Assembly (NCBI RefSeq): GCF_039631295.1
Contig: NZ_JBDIVE010000004.1
Location: 278,179 to 342,178, forward strand
Source: Viridibacterium sediminicola
GTDB taxonomy: Bacteria > Pseudomonadota > Gammaproteobacteria > Burkholderiales > Rhodocyclaceae
Direction of reading: 5' to 3'
Length of the DNA stretch: 64,000 bases
Each line of letters starts with the position of its first letter. The stretch's first letter is position 1. Of the stretch, positions 34,315 through 42,370 are shown piece after piece. A model generated the notes under the pieces. It worked only from the letters and a program-made list of their open reading frames with translations, ran no database searches and had not been told where the DNA came from. The position numbers and the translations under genes were made by a program.

Positions 34315-35192
34315 TGCAGGTACTCCACGACGAAATCTTCGAGCCCCAGCGGCTGGCAGTCGATGTGCGCGCCGAGTTTTTCGGCGAGCGCCGCAGCAGG
34401 GGCTGCTTGCGTGACATCGACGAGTGCAGTGGCTTCACGCCGGCTATGACAACGGTAATGCAGCACGCCAGCGTCGCTCAGGCGATCCGGCAAGTTCGCT
34501 GCGTTGCTGCGGATCTGCCAGCGCTGGACGTCCTGGCGGATGCTGTCGGCTTCGCGCAGCAGGCCGATGCGGCCATCTTCGATGACGGCGATGTGGCTGG
34601 CGAGGCGTTCGAGGTCGCTGAGGATGTGGGTCGAGAAGATGATCGAGGTTTCGCGCTCGGCCTGCAGCTCGGCAATGGTCGCGGCGACCGTGCGGCGCAC
34701 CACCGGGTCGAGGCTGGCAACGGGTTCGTCGAGCACCAGCAGTTCCGGCTTGTGGCCGAGGGCGAGGACCAGCGCCAGCAGCTGCTGTTCGCCGCCGGAG
34801 AGCTTGCTGATGCGCGTGTCCTGCGGCAGGCGGAAGCGAAATTGCAGCTCGCGCGCCCAGTCCTTATCCCATTTGGGTTGCCAGCCGCCGATCAGATCGA
34901 CGAGGCCTTTGACCGTGTATTCGCCGGGCAGGCCGGGCGTTTGCGGCACGTAGCCCAGGCGCGCCTTGTTGGCGGCGGACAGTTCGGTCGCCACTTCGCC
35001 AAATACGCGCGCACTGCCCGCGTCGGCAAAGGCCAGCCCGAGCATGCAGCGCAGCAAGGTGGTTTTGCCGGCGCCGGTGCGACCGATCAGACCGATGGTC
35101 GCGCCCGCTTCGAGTTGCAGCGAGACATCACGCAGAATCGCGCGGTGCTCGCGTTCGACCTGCAGCTGGCTCACTTCAATCGGCTTGCTCAT
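34311..35192 (-). CDS. ABC transporter ATP-binding protein (ATPase 1)
   Basis: 293 residues. Walker A GLIGRTGAGKTTLLRCMLGL, canonical signature LSGGEQQ, Walker B LLVLDEPVASLDP and switch His in FSTHILSDL. About 60% of the text can be read in common with ATPase 2, including the last residues GLEDFVVEYLQ, so the pair arose by duplication. Start ATG 35192 overlaps the end of the GntR regulator gene by 17 bp, so ATPase 1 is the first structural gene of the operon. ATP hydrolysis would drive export through the flanking permeases. Confidence 0.93.
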   Translation of the reverse strand: MSKPIEVSQLQVEREHRAILRDVSLQLEAGATIGLIGRTGAGKTTLLRCMLGLAFADAGSARVFGEVATELSAANKARLGYVPQTPGLPGEYTVKGLVDLIGGWQPKWDKDWARELQFRFRLPQDTRISKLSGGEQQLLALVLALGHKPELLVLDEPVASLDPVVRRTVAATIAELQAERETSIIFSTHILSDLERLASHIAVIEDGRIGLLREADSIRQDVQRWQIRSNAANLPDRLSDAGVLHYRCHSRREATALVDVTQAAPAAALAEKLGAHIDCQPLGLEDFVVEYLQ

Positions 35193-35622
35193 TGCTGTTC
35201 TCCTCAGGTGGGGTGGTGTGTTGAAGTTGTGCCGCCAGGGCTTGCAGCACGGCATCGGGTTCAAGTCCGAGCTGCTGTGCTTCGCTGACGACGCGTGCGA
35301 GCGCCGGTTGCAGCAGGGCGAGGCGCTCGTCGTTGCTATGTGGATGCTGGGTCGCCGCAGCCGCGACCGACATCGCCGCACCGCGATTGCGCTGCAGCAG
35401 GCCCTCGGCTTCGAGCAGGCTGTAGGCCTTGGAGATGGTCATCGGGTTGATCGCGTGGGCGGCGGCCAGGGCGCGCACCGAGGGCAGCTCGTCGCCGGCG
35501 GCCAGCTGACCGGCCGCAATCAGGCGCCGCACCTGCGCCATCAGCTGGCGATAGATGGGCTCGGCCTGGTGCGGGTCGAGGTGGAACAGGCTGGGCGAGA
35601 GGGCTGAATCGGGGGTCGGCAT
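35176..35622 (-). CDS. GntR-family regulator, YtrA subfamily
   Basis: 148 residues. The N-terminal winged helix reads EPIYRQLMAQVRRLIAAGQL, followed by GDELPSVRALAAAHAINPMT and KAYSLLEAEGLLQRNRG, the classic GntR DNA-binding domain. The short C-terminal helical tail (about 60 residues) marks the YtrA subfamily, which controls ABC transporter operons and lacks a ligand-binding domain. It is the first gene of the operon it probably represses. There is no Shine-Dalgarno sequence before the ATG, and the predicted -10 box ends only 6 bp upstream, which suggests a leaderless transcript. Confidence 0.9.
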   Translation of the reverse strand: MPTPDSALSPSLFHLDPHQAEPIYRQLMAQVRRLIAAGQLAAGDELPSVRALAAAHAINPMTISKAYSLLEAEGLLQRNRGAAMSVAAAATQHPHSNDERLALLQPALARVVSEAQQLGLEPDAVLQALAAQLQHTTPPEENSNEQAD

Positions 35623-35628
35623 GGCTAA

Positions 35629-35658
35629 ATCTTAGTGTATTAATTCACTAATACACAA
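35629..35658 (-). promoter_or_regulatory. GntR/YtrA operator overlapping the operon promoter
   Basis: GTGTATTA (35635-35642) and TAATACAC (35649-35656) form a perfect 8-bp inverted repeat with a 6-bp centre; TTAGTG/CACTAA overlaps it. On the minus strand, TTGTGT (35653-35658) and TAAGAT (35629-35634) are spaced 18 bp apart as a plausible promoter, with the palindrome filling the spacer. Binding there would block RNA polymerase, fitting autorepression. Confidence 0.7.
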
Positions 35659-35843
35659 GGCCGATATGCGCCGCCTATTCATTTTTATCTCTTACAAAGC
35701 GGGGCGCTGCGCCCGGCTCGTTATCATCGCCAAGCGCCATACATTTGTCGGGCGACAAAGCGCCGGCAAACTCAAGGCTCCAGCTTTGTCTGGCGATGTC
35801 GTTAAGTCCGTCAGGCCCGACCGGGCCAACTATGATTTGAGCA

Positions 35844-37436
35844 ATGGTCAATCGACTCGCAATTCACGCGCTGTGGACCGCCTTGGTTCAGGCTTGGAAA
35901 CTGGTCTGGCAAGACGCGGGAGAGCGCCAACGCTGGGCGGCATTTGTGCCGCACTGCGACAAACTTCTGGTGCTGGCTCGTCAGCAGGGCTTGGTGCGCC
36001 TTGAGGCCGAGCTGATGCCCTTGTGCGAGTTGCTGCGCGACACGCCCACGCCCGGCGCCGAGAGCATGGCGGCGGTGGATCGCTTGCTGCCCGATGTGTT
36101 TGCTGCAGTGCGCGAAGTATGCAGCGATCATTACCACAAGGACGATGCCGAGCGTAGCCACGGCCTGCCCTGTGTGGTGATGCTGGTGCGCGAGGCGCGC
36201 CAGTGGCTGGAACTGGTGCCGCAGCTGGAACAGCTGGGCTACAGCCTGAGCATTTTCTCCAATTATCGTCTTGGCATGCAGTCGGCGATCACCCAGCGCG
36301 CCGTGGCCGTGGTGGTGGAACTGGGGACGGTCGATGACACGGTGGTGATGAACCTGGTCGACGAACTCAATCGCTACGGACCCAAATGGTTTGCGCTGGA
36401 TCGCGAAGGGACTTTCGCACGGCGCCTGCACGCGGTGCGCCATGCCGCGCAGGGCTTCTTCACCTGGCCGCTGAGCGCCACCATGCTGGCCGATGCCATC
36501 GATCCGCTGGCCTTCAAGGTCAAGGAAGAGCCTTACCGCGTGCTGGTACTCGACGATTCACCGACCGTGCTGGCGTCGATCCGCAAGGCGCTGACACCCT
36601 TCACCAATATCCATGTACGCACCCTCGGGCAGCCGGCCGGCGTGCTCGATGCGATGGAGGACTTCTCGCCCGATGTGCTCTTGCTGGACTTCCACATGGA
36701 TGGCTGCAATGGTCTGGAAGTGGCCAAGATCATTCGCCAGAACGCCGCCTTCGAATCCACGCCGATCGTCTATCTGACGGCAGACACCAGCGAATCAGTG
36801 CAGCTCGAAGCGATGCGCAATGGCGGTGACGACTTCCTCACCAAGCCGATCAGCCAGGCGCAGCTCGCCAATACCGTGATCAGCAAGGCCGAGCGCTATC
36901 GCGGCCTGCGCCGCCTGATGGTGGAAGACAGCCTCACCGGCCTCTACAACCACGTCAAGACCAAGGCCTTGCTGCAGCAATCGCTGCTGATGGCGGATCG
37001 CCAGAAGGCCTCGCTGAGCTACGCCATTCTCGACATCGACCACTTCAAGGTGGTCAATGACACCTATGGCCACTCGGTTGGCGACAAGGTCATCCGCGCC
37101 CTGTCACGCTTTCTCAAACAGCATGTGCGCCGTGCCGACGTGGTTGGCCGCTACGGCGGTGAAGAGTTCGTGGTGGTGTTTGTCGACAGTCATCTGGAAG
37201 ACGCCTTCCACAAGCTCGACCAGATGCGGCAGATCTTTTCCAGCGTGCAGCACGCTTATGACGGCGGCAGCTTCAGCGTCAGCTTCAGCGCCGGGGTGGC
37301 CGGCTATCCCGGCTACGGCAGCATGGCCGAGCTGATCGTCGCCGCCGACGAAGCGCTCTACGCCGCCAAGCGCGCCGGGCGCAATCGGGTGATGCGCGCC
37401 TCGACCACCCTGCCGGTGGCGCCGGAAGCGACTTAG
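35844..37436 (+). CDS. Response regulator with GGDEF diguanylate cyclase domain
   Basis: 530 residues in three parts. Residues 107-225 look like a degenerate receiver fold without the acidic pocket. Residues 231-350 are a true receiver domain (VLVLDDSPTVL, phospho-acceptor Asp282 in LLLDFHMDG, Lys in FLTKPIS). Residues 358-520 are a GGDEF domain (DSLTGLYNH, YAILDIDHFKVVNDTYGHSV, active site GGEEF at 438-442). An RxxD inhibitory site (429-432) lies five residues before GGEEF, so product inhibition by c-di-GMP is expected. It makes c-di-GMP in the cytoplasm, probably controlled by phosphorylation. No cognate kinase is adjacent. Confidence 0.93.
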   Translation: MVNRLAIHALWTALVQAWKLVWQDAGERQRWAAFVPHCDKLLVLARQQGLVRLEAELMPLCELLRDTPTPGAESMAAVDRLLPDVFAAVREVCSDHYHKDDAERSHGLPCVVMLVREARQWLELVPQLEQLGYSLSIFSNYRLGMQSAITQRAVAVVVELGTVDDTVVMNLVDELNRYGPKWFALDREGTFARRLHAVRHAAQGFFTWPLSATMLADAIDPLAFKVKEEPYRVLVLDDSPTVLASIRKALTPFTNIHVRTLGQPAGVLDAMEDFSPDVLLLDFHMDGCNGLEVAKIIRQNAAFESTPIVYLTADTSESVQLEAMRNGGDDFLTKPISQAQLANTVISKAERYRGLRRLMVEDSLTGLYNHVKTKALLQQSLLMADRQKASLSYAILDIDHFKVVNDTYGHSVGDKVIRALSRFLKQHVRRADVVGRYGGEEFVVVFVDSHLEDAFHKLDQMRQIFSSVQHAYDGGSFSVSFSAGVAGYPGYGSMAELIVAADEALYAAKRAGRNRVMRASTTLPVAPEAT

Positions 37437-37446
37437 CGCTGCCGGA

Positions 37447-37830
37447 TCAGTCGCGCTGGATCAGCTCGATCTTGTAGCCATCCGGGTCCTGCACGAAGGC
37501 AATCACCGTCGTACCGTGCTTCATCGGCCCGGCTTCGCGCGTCACCACGCCGCCGCGCGCCTTGATGTCGGCACAGGCTTTGTAGGCGTCCGGCACGGCG
37601 AGGGCGATATGGCCGAAGCCGCTGCCCAGCTCGTATTGCTCGACGCCGTAGTTGTAGGTCAGCTCGATGACTGCGCCATCCGCTTCATCGCCGTAGCCGA
37701 TGAACACATTGGTGAATTTGCCTTCCGGGTAGTCCGATGTGCGGATCACGTTCATCCCCAGCACTTCGGTGTAAAAGGCAATCGAACGATCCAGGTTGCC
37801 GACGCGGATCATGGTGTGAAGAATGCGCAT
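37447..37830 (-). CDS. gloA: Lactoylglutathione lyase (glyoxalase I)
   Basis: 127 residues, typical of the small Ni2+-type enzyme. Conserved metal ligands are visible: His5 in ILHTMIRVGNL, a Glu in GAVIELTYNYG, His in GFGHIALAV and the final Glu in GYKIELIQR. It converts the methylglyoxal-glutathione hemithioacetal to S-lactoylglutathione in the cytoplasm. It stands at the end of the minus-strand M48/plsC/gmhB/glyS block, separated by a palindromic repeat. Confidence 0.96.
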   Translation of the reverse strand: MRILHTMIRVGNLDRSIAFYTEVLGMNVIRTSDYPEGKFTNVFIGYGDEADGAVIELTYNYGVEQYELGSGFGHIALAVPDAYKACADIKARGGVVTREAGPMKHGTTVIAFVQDPDGYKIELIQRD

Positions 37831-37861
37831 GTTTGATTCCTTGAATACACGTTACTAAAAA

Positions 37862-38036
37862 GCTTCACCGCAAAGCCTGTCCCGCGCGAGTCGAGGGGGC
37901 GCCAAGGGAATGCAAAGGGCCGCCAAGAAGGGCAAGGCAAGAAGTTGCACACCGGCATTGCTACGCGGATAGCGTGGCGCTGCCAGATTTTCTTTGCGGC
38001 CCTTTCCTTGTCCTTCTTTGCGCCTTCGCGGTAAGC
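37862..38036. repeat. Imperfect long palindrome, MITE-like
   Basis: The ends GCTTCACCGC (37862-37871) and GCGGTAAGC (38028-38036) are near-inverted copies, and a perfect internal pair AAAGGGCCGC (37914-37923) / GCGGCCCTTT (37996-38005) supports a large hairpin. The sequence is rich in GCAAAG and AAGG blocks like extragenic palindromes of other proteobacteria. No coding potential is seen. It fills most of the 228-bp gap between gloA and the metallopeptidase gene. Confidence 0.55.
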
Positions 38037-38058
38037 CGCCCGCAGGGGCCAATGTGAC

Positions 38059-38793
38059 TCACCAGGCCGGAATGATCTTGTGTGCTTCGCGCAGCGCGGC
38101 CTGGGCTTCGCGGTGGTCAGGGTACATCAGTTCGACGACTTGCCAGAAGCGCGCCGAGTGATTCATTTCAACGAGGTGGGCCAGCTCGTGGGCGACCACG
38201 TAATCGATCTGCGCATTGGGCAGGTGGATCAGGCGCCAGTTCAGACGGATGCCGCTGATGCGCGAGCAGCTGCCCCAGCGCGTGCGCGCATTGGTGAGTG
38301 CCAGGCGCGGCAGTTGGATGCCCGGCACGCTCTGCTGCAGCGCCCAGGCGTATTCCTCGATGCGGCCGCCGAAATAGCCCAGCGCGTAGTGCTGGATGGT
38401 ACGCAGCAGCGCCGTGCGCGGATTCTCACGGGCGCGCAGGCGCAGATGCAGTTCGCGGCTATCGATGCCCTGTACCCAGTCGGCCCCGGGCTGGCCGTGC
38501 GAGAGCTGCAGCCTGCAGCGCTGGCCCAACATCGGAAAGTGGATACCGTCGGCGACGTCGAAGCTGGCGGGTTTGGGCCGTGTCGCCCATTCGGCCAGCT
38601 TGCTGAGCACCCAGTCAGCGCGCTCGACGAGAAACAGCTCGGCCTGGGCGATGCTCACGCGCTGCGGGATGCTGACCACCAGGCCACGCGCATCGATGCG
38701 CAGGCCGAGCGTGCGGCGGGCGCGGCGCTGCAGGCTGTACTCGACAAGCTGGCCTTTGAGGCGGATCTGCCGCGCTTCGCCCTGCTCAGCCAT
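38059..38793 (-). CDS. M48/YgjP-like (DUF45) zinc metallopeptidase
   Basis: 244 residues. The zinc motif is HELAHLVEMNHSARFW, an HExxH with the downstream His expected for YgjP/WLM-like (DUF45) proteins. ARTRWGSCSRISGIRLNWRL is the conserved substrate-side segment of this family. No signal peptide is present, so it is cytoplasmic. The family is widespread but its substrate is unsettled. It follows plsC with a 15-bp gap in the conserved betaproteobacterial order glyQ-glyS-gmhB-plsC-DUF45-gloA. Confidence 0.9.
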   Translation of the reverse strand: MAEQGEARQIRLKGQLVEYSLQRRARRTLGLRIDARGLVVSIPQRVSIAQAELFLVERADWVLSKLAEWATRPKPASFDVADGIHFPMLGQRCRLQLSHGQPGADWVQGIDSRELHLRLRARENPRTALLRTIQHYALGYFGGRIEEYAWALQQSVPGIQLPRLALTNARTRWGSCSRISGIRLNWRLIHLPNAQIDYVVAHELAHLVEMNHSARFWQVVELMYPDHREAQAALREAHKIIPAW

Positions 38794-38808
38794 CGCAGTG
38801 TGGCGTGA

Positions 38809-39567
38809 TCAGGCCTCGGCGCCTGCCGTGGCGGCGGCCGCAGGCGCGTGCTTGTAGTGGTGCGGGAACAGGCGGCGCATCTCGGCCTCGATCCAGGCCT
38901 CGGTCTGCGCATTCACCTCTTCCGGCGTGCGGCCGGCAGTTTCGATCACCGGGCCGATGCTGACGATGACCTGGCCCGGACGCTTGAGGAAGGCATTACG
39001 GCGCCAGAACTCGCCGGCATTGTGGGCCACCGGCACCACCGGCGCGCTGGCGGCGGTGGCCAGGCTGGCGCCGCCGATCTTGTAACGCTTGGCGCTGCCG
39101 ATCGGCGCGCGCGTGCCCTCGGGGAAGACGACGACCCAGAAGCCTTCGCCGAGGCGCTCGCGGCCCTGGTCGACGACCTGCTTGAGCGCGTCTTTGCCGG
39201 CGCTGCGGTCAATCGAGATGATCGGCATCTGCGCCAGACCCCAGCCAAAGAAGGGAATGCGCAGCAGCTCGCGCTTGAGCACGAAGGCAATCGGCGGAAA
39301 GATGCGTTGCAGCGCGATGGTTTCCCAGGCCGACTGGTGCTTGCAGAGGATCACCGCCGGCACCTCCGGCAGGTTTTCGCGGCCGATCACAGTGTGGCGG
39401 ATGCCCAGCACATGGCGGATCAGGAACATCGCAATCGTCGCCCAGCTGGTGATGATGGCGTAGCGCGTCTGGCGTGGCAGCGGGAAGGTGAACACCGAGA
39501 ACACGCCATAGACGATGGTGAAAGGCGTCAGCAGGATGAAGAACAGCAGGGAGCGCAGCAGGATCAC
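38809..39567 (-). CDS. plsC: 1-acyl-sn-glycerol-3-phosphate acyltransferase
   Basis: 252 residues with an N-terminal membrane helix (ILLRSLLFFILLTPFTIVYG). Acyltransferase motifs: KHQSAWET in place of NHxxxxD (the acidic partner is Glu rather than Asp), FFGWGLAQMP, VVFPEGTRAPIG (lysophosphatidate-binding) and VPVAHNAGEFW. It acylates lysophosphatidic acid to phosphatidic acid at the inner membrane. The start is GTG at 39567, 18 bp after gmhB. The Glu substitution is seen in other proteobacterial homologs as far as I recall. Confidence 0.92.
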   Translation of the reverse strand: MILLRSLLFFILLTPFTIVYGVFSVFTFPLPRQTRYAIITSWATIAMFLIRHVLGIRHTVIGRENLPEVPAVILCKHQSAWETIALQRIFPPIAFVLKRELLRIPFFGWGLAQMPIISIDRSAGKDALKQVVDQGRERLGEGFWVVVFPEGTRAPIGSAKRYKIGGASLATAASAPVVPVAHNAGEFWRRNAFLKRPGQVIVSIGPVIETAGRTPEEVNAQTEAWIEAEMRRLFPHHYKHAPAAAATAGAEA

Positions 39568-39585
39568 GGCGAGACTTTCGAGAGA

Positions 39586-40125
39586 TTATTTGGCGGACAG
39601 GAGGTAATCGGCGACTTCAGCCAGATCGGCAAACACCTTGGTGCCGACCGGCAGGTCCGGTGACAGCGCCGTCTTGGTGCCTTTGCCGGTGAGGACCAGA
39701 TAAGGCGTGCAGCCGACCGCCACGCCGGCTTGCAGGTCGCGCAGGCTGTCGCCCACGGTGGGCACGCCGGCGAGGTCGATATTGAAGCGCTCGGCAATCT
39801 GCAAAAACATGCCGGGCTTGGGTTTGCGGCACTCGCAGGTGGAGTCGGCCGCGTGTGGGCAGAAGAAGATCGCGTCGATGCTGCCGCCGGCCTGGGCGAC
39901 CAGGCGCACCATCTTGTCATTGATCGCGTTGAGCGTGTCCATGTCGAACAGGCCGCGCCCCACGCCGCTCTGGTTGGTCGCCACGACGATGCGGTAACCG
40001 GCCTGATCGAGCCGCGCGATGGCATCCAGACTGCCGGGAATCGCCTTCCACTCATCGGGCGACTTGATGAACTGGGCGGAGTCCACGTTGATGACGCCGT
40101 CACGGTCGAGAATGATGAATTTCAT
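39586..40125 (-). CDS. gmhB: D-glycero-beta-D-manno-heptose 1,7-bisphosphate 7-phosphatase
   Basis: 179 residues, HAD superfamily. The nucleophile motif is FIILDRDGVINVDS, followed by VVATNQSGVGRGLF. A CPHAADSTCECRKPKPGMF segment carries the Cys/His zinc site and the catalytic Lys of GmhB. The last acidic motif is PTVGDSLRDLQAG. It removes the 7-phosphate in ADP-heptose synthesis, supplying the donor used by GT9 heptosyltransferases such as those at 18-25 kb. ATG 40125 aligns with the family start. Confidence 0.95.
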   Translation of the reverse strand: MKFIILDRDGVINVDSAQFIKSPDEWKAIPGSLDAIARLDQAGYRIVVATNQSGVGRGLFDMDTLNAINDKMVRLVAQAGGSIDAIFFCPHAADSTCECRKPKPGMFLQIAERFNIDLAGVPTVGDSLRDLQAGVAVGCTPYLVLTGKGTKTALSPDLPVGTKVFADLAEVADYLLSAK

Positions 40126-40204
40126 GGTGTGTGCGGGGCGCGGAATGAGGGGGGAGGCCTCGTCGCGCGAGCTTTGCGCAATGAGGCCTCTCCGCATAGT
40201 GCCA

Positions 40205-42367
40205 TCAAGCTGAAAGCTTGGACAAGTCAGCGACTTGGTTCAGAACCAACCGCAACCCTGTTAGCAGCAAGAGTCTGTTCGCTCTGATGCTTTCGTCCTC
40301 AACATTGACCATGACTTTATCGAAAAATGCATCGACAGGCGTTTTCAGTGTTGCCAGCGCCAGCAGCGCACCCGTGAAGTCGTTTTGATCAAGCAGTCGT
40401 AAGGTTTCGATTTGCAATGCGCCAAGTGCATTGTTCAACGAAATTTCGGCTTCTTCCTTTAGCAAGTCTCGGTCAATATCACTGGGAAGATGCGTGTCAG
40501 ACTTCTTGAGGATATTTGAGACGCGTTTGTTTGCTGCGATGAGCGCAGGCGCTTCAGGTAGTTTTAAGAACTCAGCGACTGCTTTTACTCGCGGTACAAC
40601 CTCTTGCAACACCACTGCTGGCTTAATAATTTCTAGAGCATGCGTTACCGACTCAACCGTCGAGGTGCCATACGTTGAGGCGAGTTGATTGGCGTAGCGC
40701 TCGTAGATGAACGTCACTAGTTCATTGACGGTGTCTGCGCGTAGAAGCCCAGAAGGAAACTGCGAAAAAGCTTCCTGCAAAAGAGCTTCGATCTTCAACT
40801 CAAAAGCAGAATTGGTCCTGTCCCAGCGTATGGCGTAGGGACCGCCTAAAGCAGCGATCAGCTCGAAAGATTTGATGATGGAAAGCGCGTGCCTGCGCAA
40901 GGCAAAGGGATCTTTGTCACCGGTCGGAATCAGGCCAATACCCCAGATACCTACCAGCGTTTCGGCGCGATCAGCGATGGTGAGCGCTTCCGCAATAAGG
41001 TTAGTTGCGACCTGGGTTTCTTCACGGCGAATCAAATACTGCGTGGCAATGGCATCTGCAACCTGTTCGTCTTCTTTGTCATGACGCGCATAGTAGCCGC
41101 CCATGATGCCTTGCAGCTCGGGGAACTCGCCCACCATGTCTGTCAGTAGGTCGGTTTTCGCCAAGAGCGCGGCACGCCCTGCCAAATGGGTATCGGCGCC
41201 AATTTTTCCTGCGACGAATTCCGCAATGGCTTGCACGCGCTTAACCCGATCACCTTGCGAACCCAGCTTGTTGTGATAGACGACTTTGTCTAGCCCGGCA
41301 ACGCGCGCTTCCAGCGACTTCTTGCGGTCCTGGTCGAAGAAGAACTTGGCATCGGCCAGACGCGGGCGCACCACGCGCTCATTGCCCTGGATCACCGCGC
41401 TGGGGTCGGCCGGCGAGATGTTGGAGACGATGAGGAATTTGTTGGTCAGCTTGCCTGCAGCATCGAGCAGCGGGAAGTACTTCTGGTTCGCCTTCATGGT
41501 CAGGATCAGGCATTCCTGCGGCACTTCGAGGAATTCGGCCTCGAACTGGCCGGTCAGCACGTTGGGGCGTTCGACCAGGGCGGTGACTTCATCGAGCAGG
41601 GCTTCGTCTTCAATCGGCTTGAGACCTGCCACCGCAGCGGCGGCCGTGAGCTGGCGCACGATCTCGGCGCGGCGCTCGGCGAAGCTGGCGATGACCGCGC
41701 CTTCGTCCGCCAGCTGCGCGGCATAGCTGTCGGCATCGCGGATGACAACGGGACTGACTTTGGCCTCGAAGCGGTGGCCCAGGGTTTCACGGCCTGCGCT
41801 GAGGCCCAGCGTGGCAATCGGCACGATGTCGGCGCCGTGCAAGGCGACCAGCTTGTGCGCCGGGCGCACGAAGTTCACCGTGCTCCAGCCATCCTTGAGC
41901 TGGTAGCCCATGACTTTGGGGATCGGCAGCTTGGCGAGCGCTTCATCGAGCGCCTTTTGCAGGCCGTCGGCGAGCGTGGCGCCGGTGACGATGGAGTCGA
42001 GCAGCAGCACATCGGCCTTGCCGTCGGATTGCTGCTTGAGCTGCGGCACCACGCTGGCGTCCGCGCCCAGCGCGCCGAGCTTCTTGAGCAGGGCCGGCGT
42101 GGCCTTGCCGTCAGCATCCAGACCAACCTTGACCGGCATGAGTTTGACTTGCACGGCCTTGTCCGCTGCCTGCGCGGCGACGCCGGAGACGTGCACGGCA
42201 AGCCGGCGCGGCGAGGCGTAGGCGCTGACGGCGGCATCGGCCGGCGCCAGACCTTGTGCCTTGAGGCTGTCGGCGAGTACGGAGGAGAAGGCTTCGCCCA
42301 GCTTTTTCAAAGCCTTGGGCGGCAGTTCTTCAACAAAGAGTTCAACGAGCAGATTCTGGGTAGTCAT
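40205..42367 (-). CDS. glyS: Glycine--tRNA ligase beta subunit
   Basis: 720 residues, full length. The N-terminus NLLVELFVEELPPKALKKLG, the central VPQECLILTMKANQKYFPLL and the C-terminal DALR-type region match bacterial GlyS. With GlyQ it forms the alpha2beta2 enzyme; the beta subunit binds tRNA-Gly. A clear composition change runs through the gene: near 41641-41700 GC is 46/60 by hand count, but near 40501-40620 it is 59/120. The break is around 41,200-41,300, about the middle of the protein. The frame is intact. Ancestral recombination with a lower-GC relative is a plausible cause. Confidence 0.97.
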   Translation of the reverse strand: MTTQNLLVELFVEELPPKALKKLGEAFSSVLADSLKAQGLAPADAAVSAYASPRRLAVHVSGVAAQAADKAVQVKLMPVKVGLDADGKATPALLKKLGALGADASVVPQLKQQSDGKADVLLLDSIVTGATLADGLQKALDEALAKLPIPKVMGYQLKDGWSTVNFVRPAHKLVALHGADIVPIATLGLSAGRETLGHRFEAKVSPVVIRDADSYAAQLADEGAVIASFAERRAEIVRQLTAAAAVAGLKPIEDEALLDEVTALVERPNVLTGQFEAEFLEVPQECLILTMKANQKYFPLLDAAGKLTNKFLIVSNISPADPSAVIQGNERVVRPRLADAKFFFDQDRKKSLEARVAGLDKVVYHNKLGSQGDRVKRVQAIAEFVAGKIGADTHLAGRAALLAKTDLLTDMVGEFPELQGIMGGYYARHDKEDEQVADAIATQYLIRREETQVATNLIAEALTIADRAETLVGIWGIGLIPTGDKDPFALRRHALSIIKSFELIAALGGPYAIRWDRTNSAFELKIEALLQEAFSQFPSGLLRADTVNELVTFIYERYANQLASTYGTSTVESVTHALEIIKPAVVLQEVVPRVKAVAEFLKLPEAPALIAANKRVSNILKKSDTHLPSDIDRDLLKEEAEISLNNALGALQIETLRLLDQNDFTGALLALATLKTPVDAFFDKVMVNVEDESIRANRLLLLTGLRLVLNQVADLSKLSA

Positions 42368-42370
42368 GAT

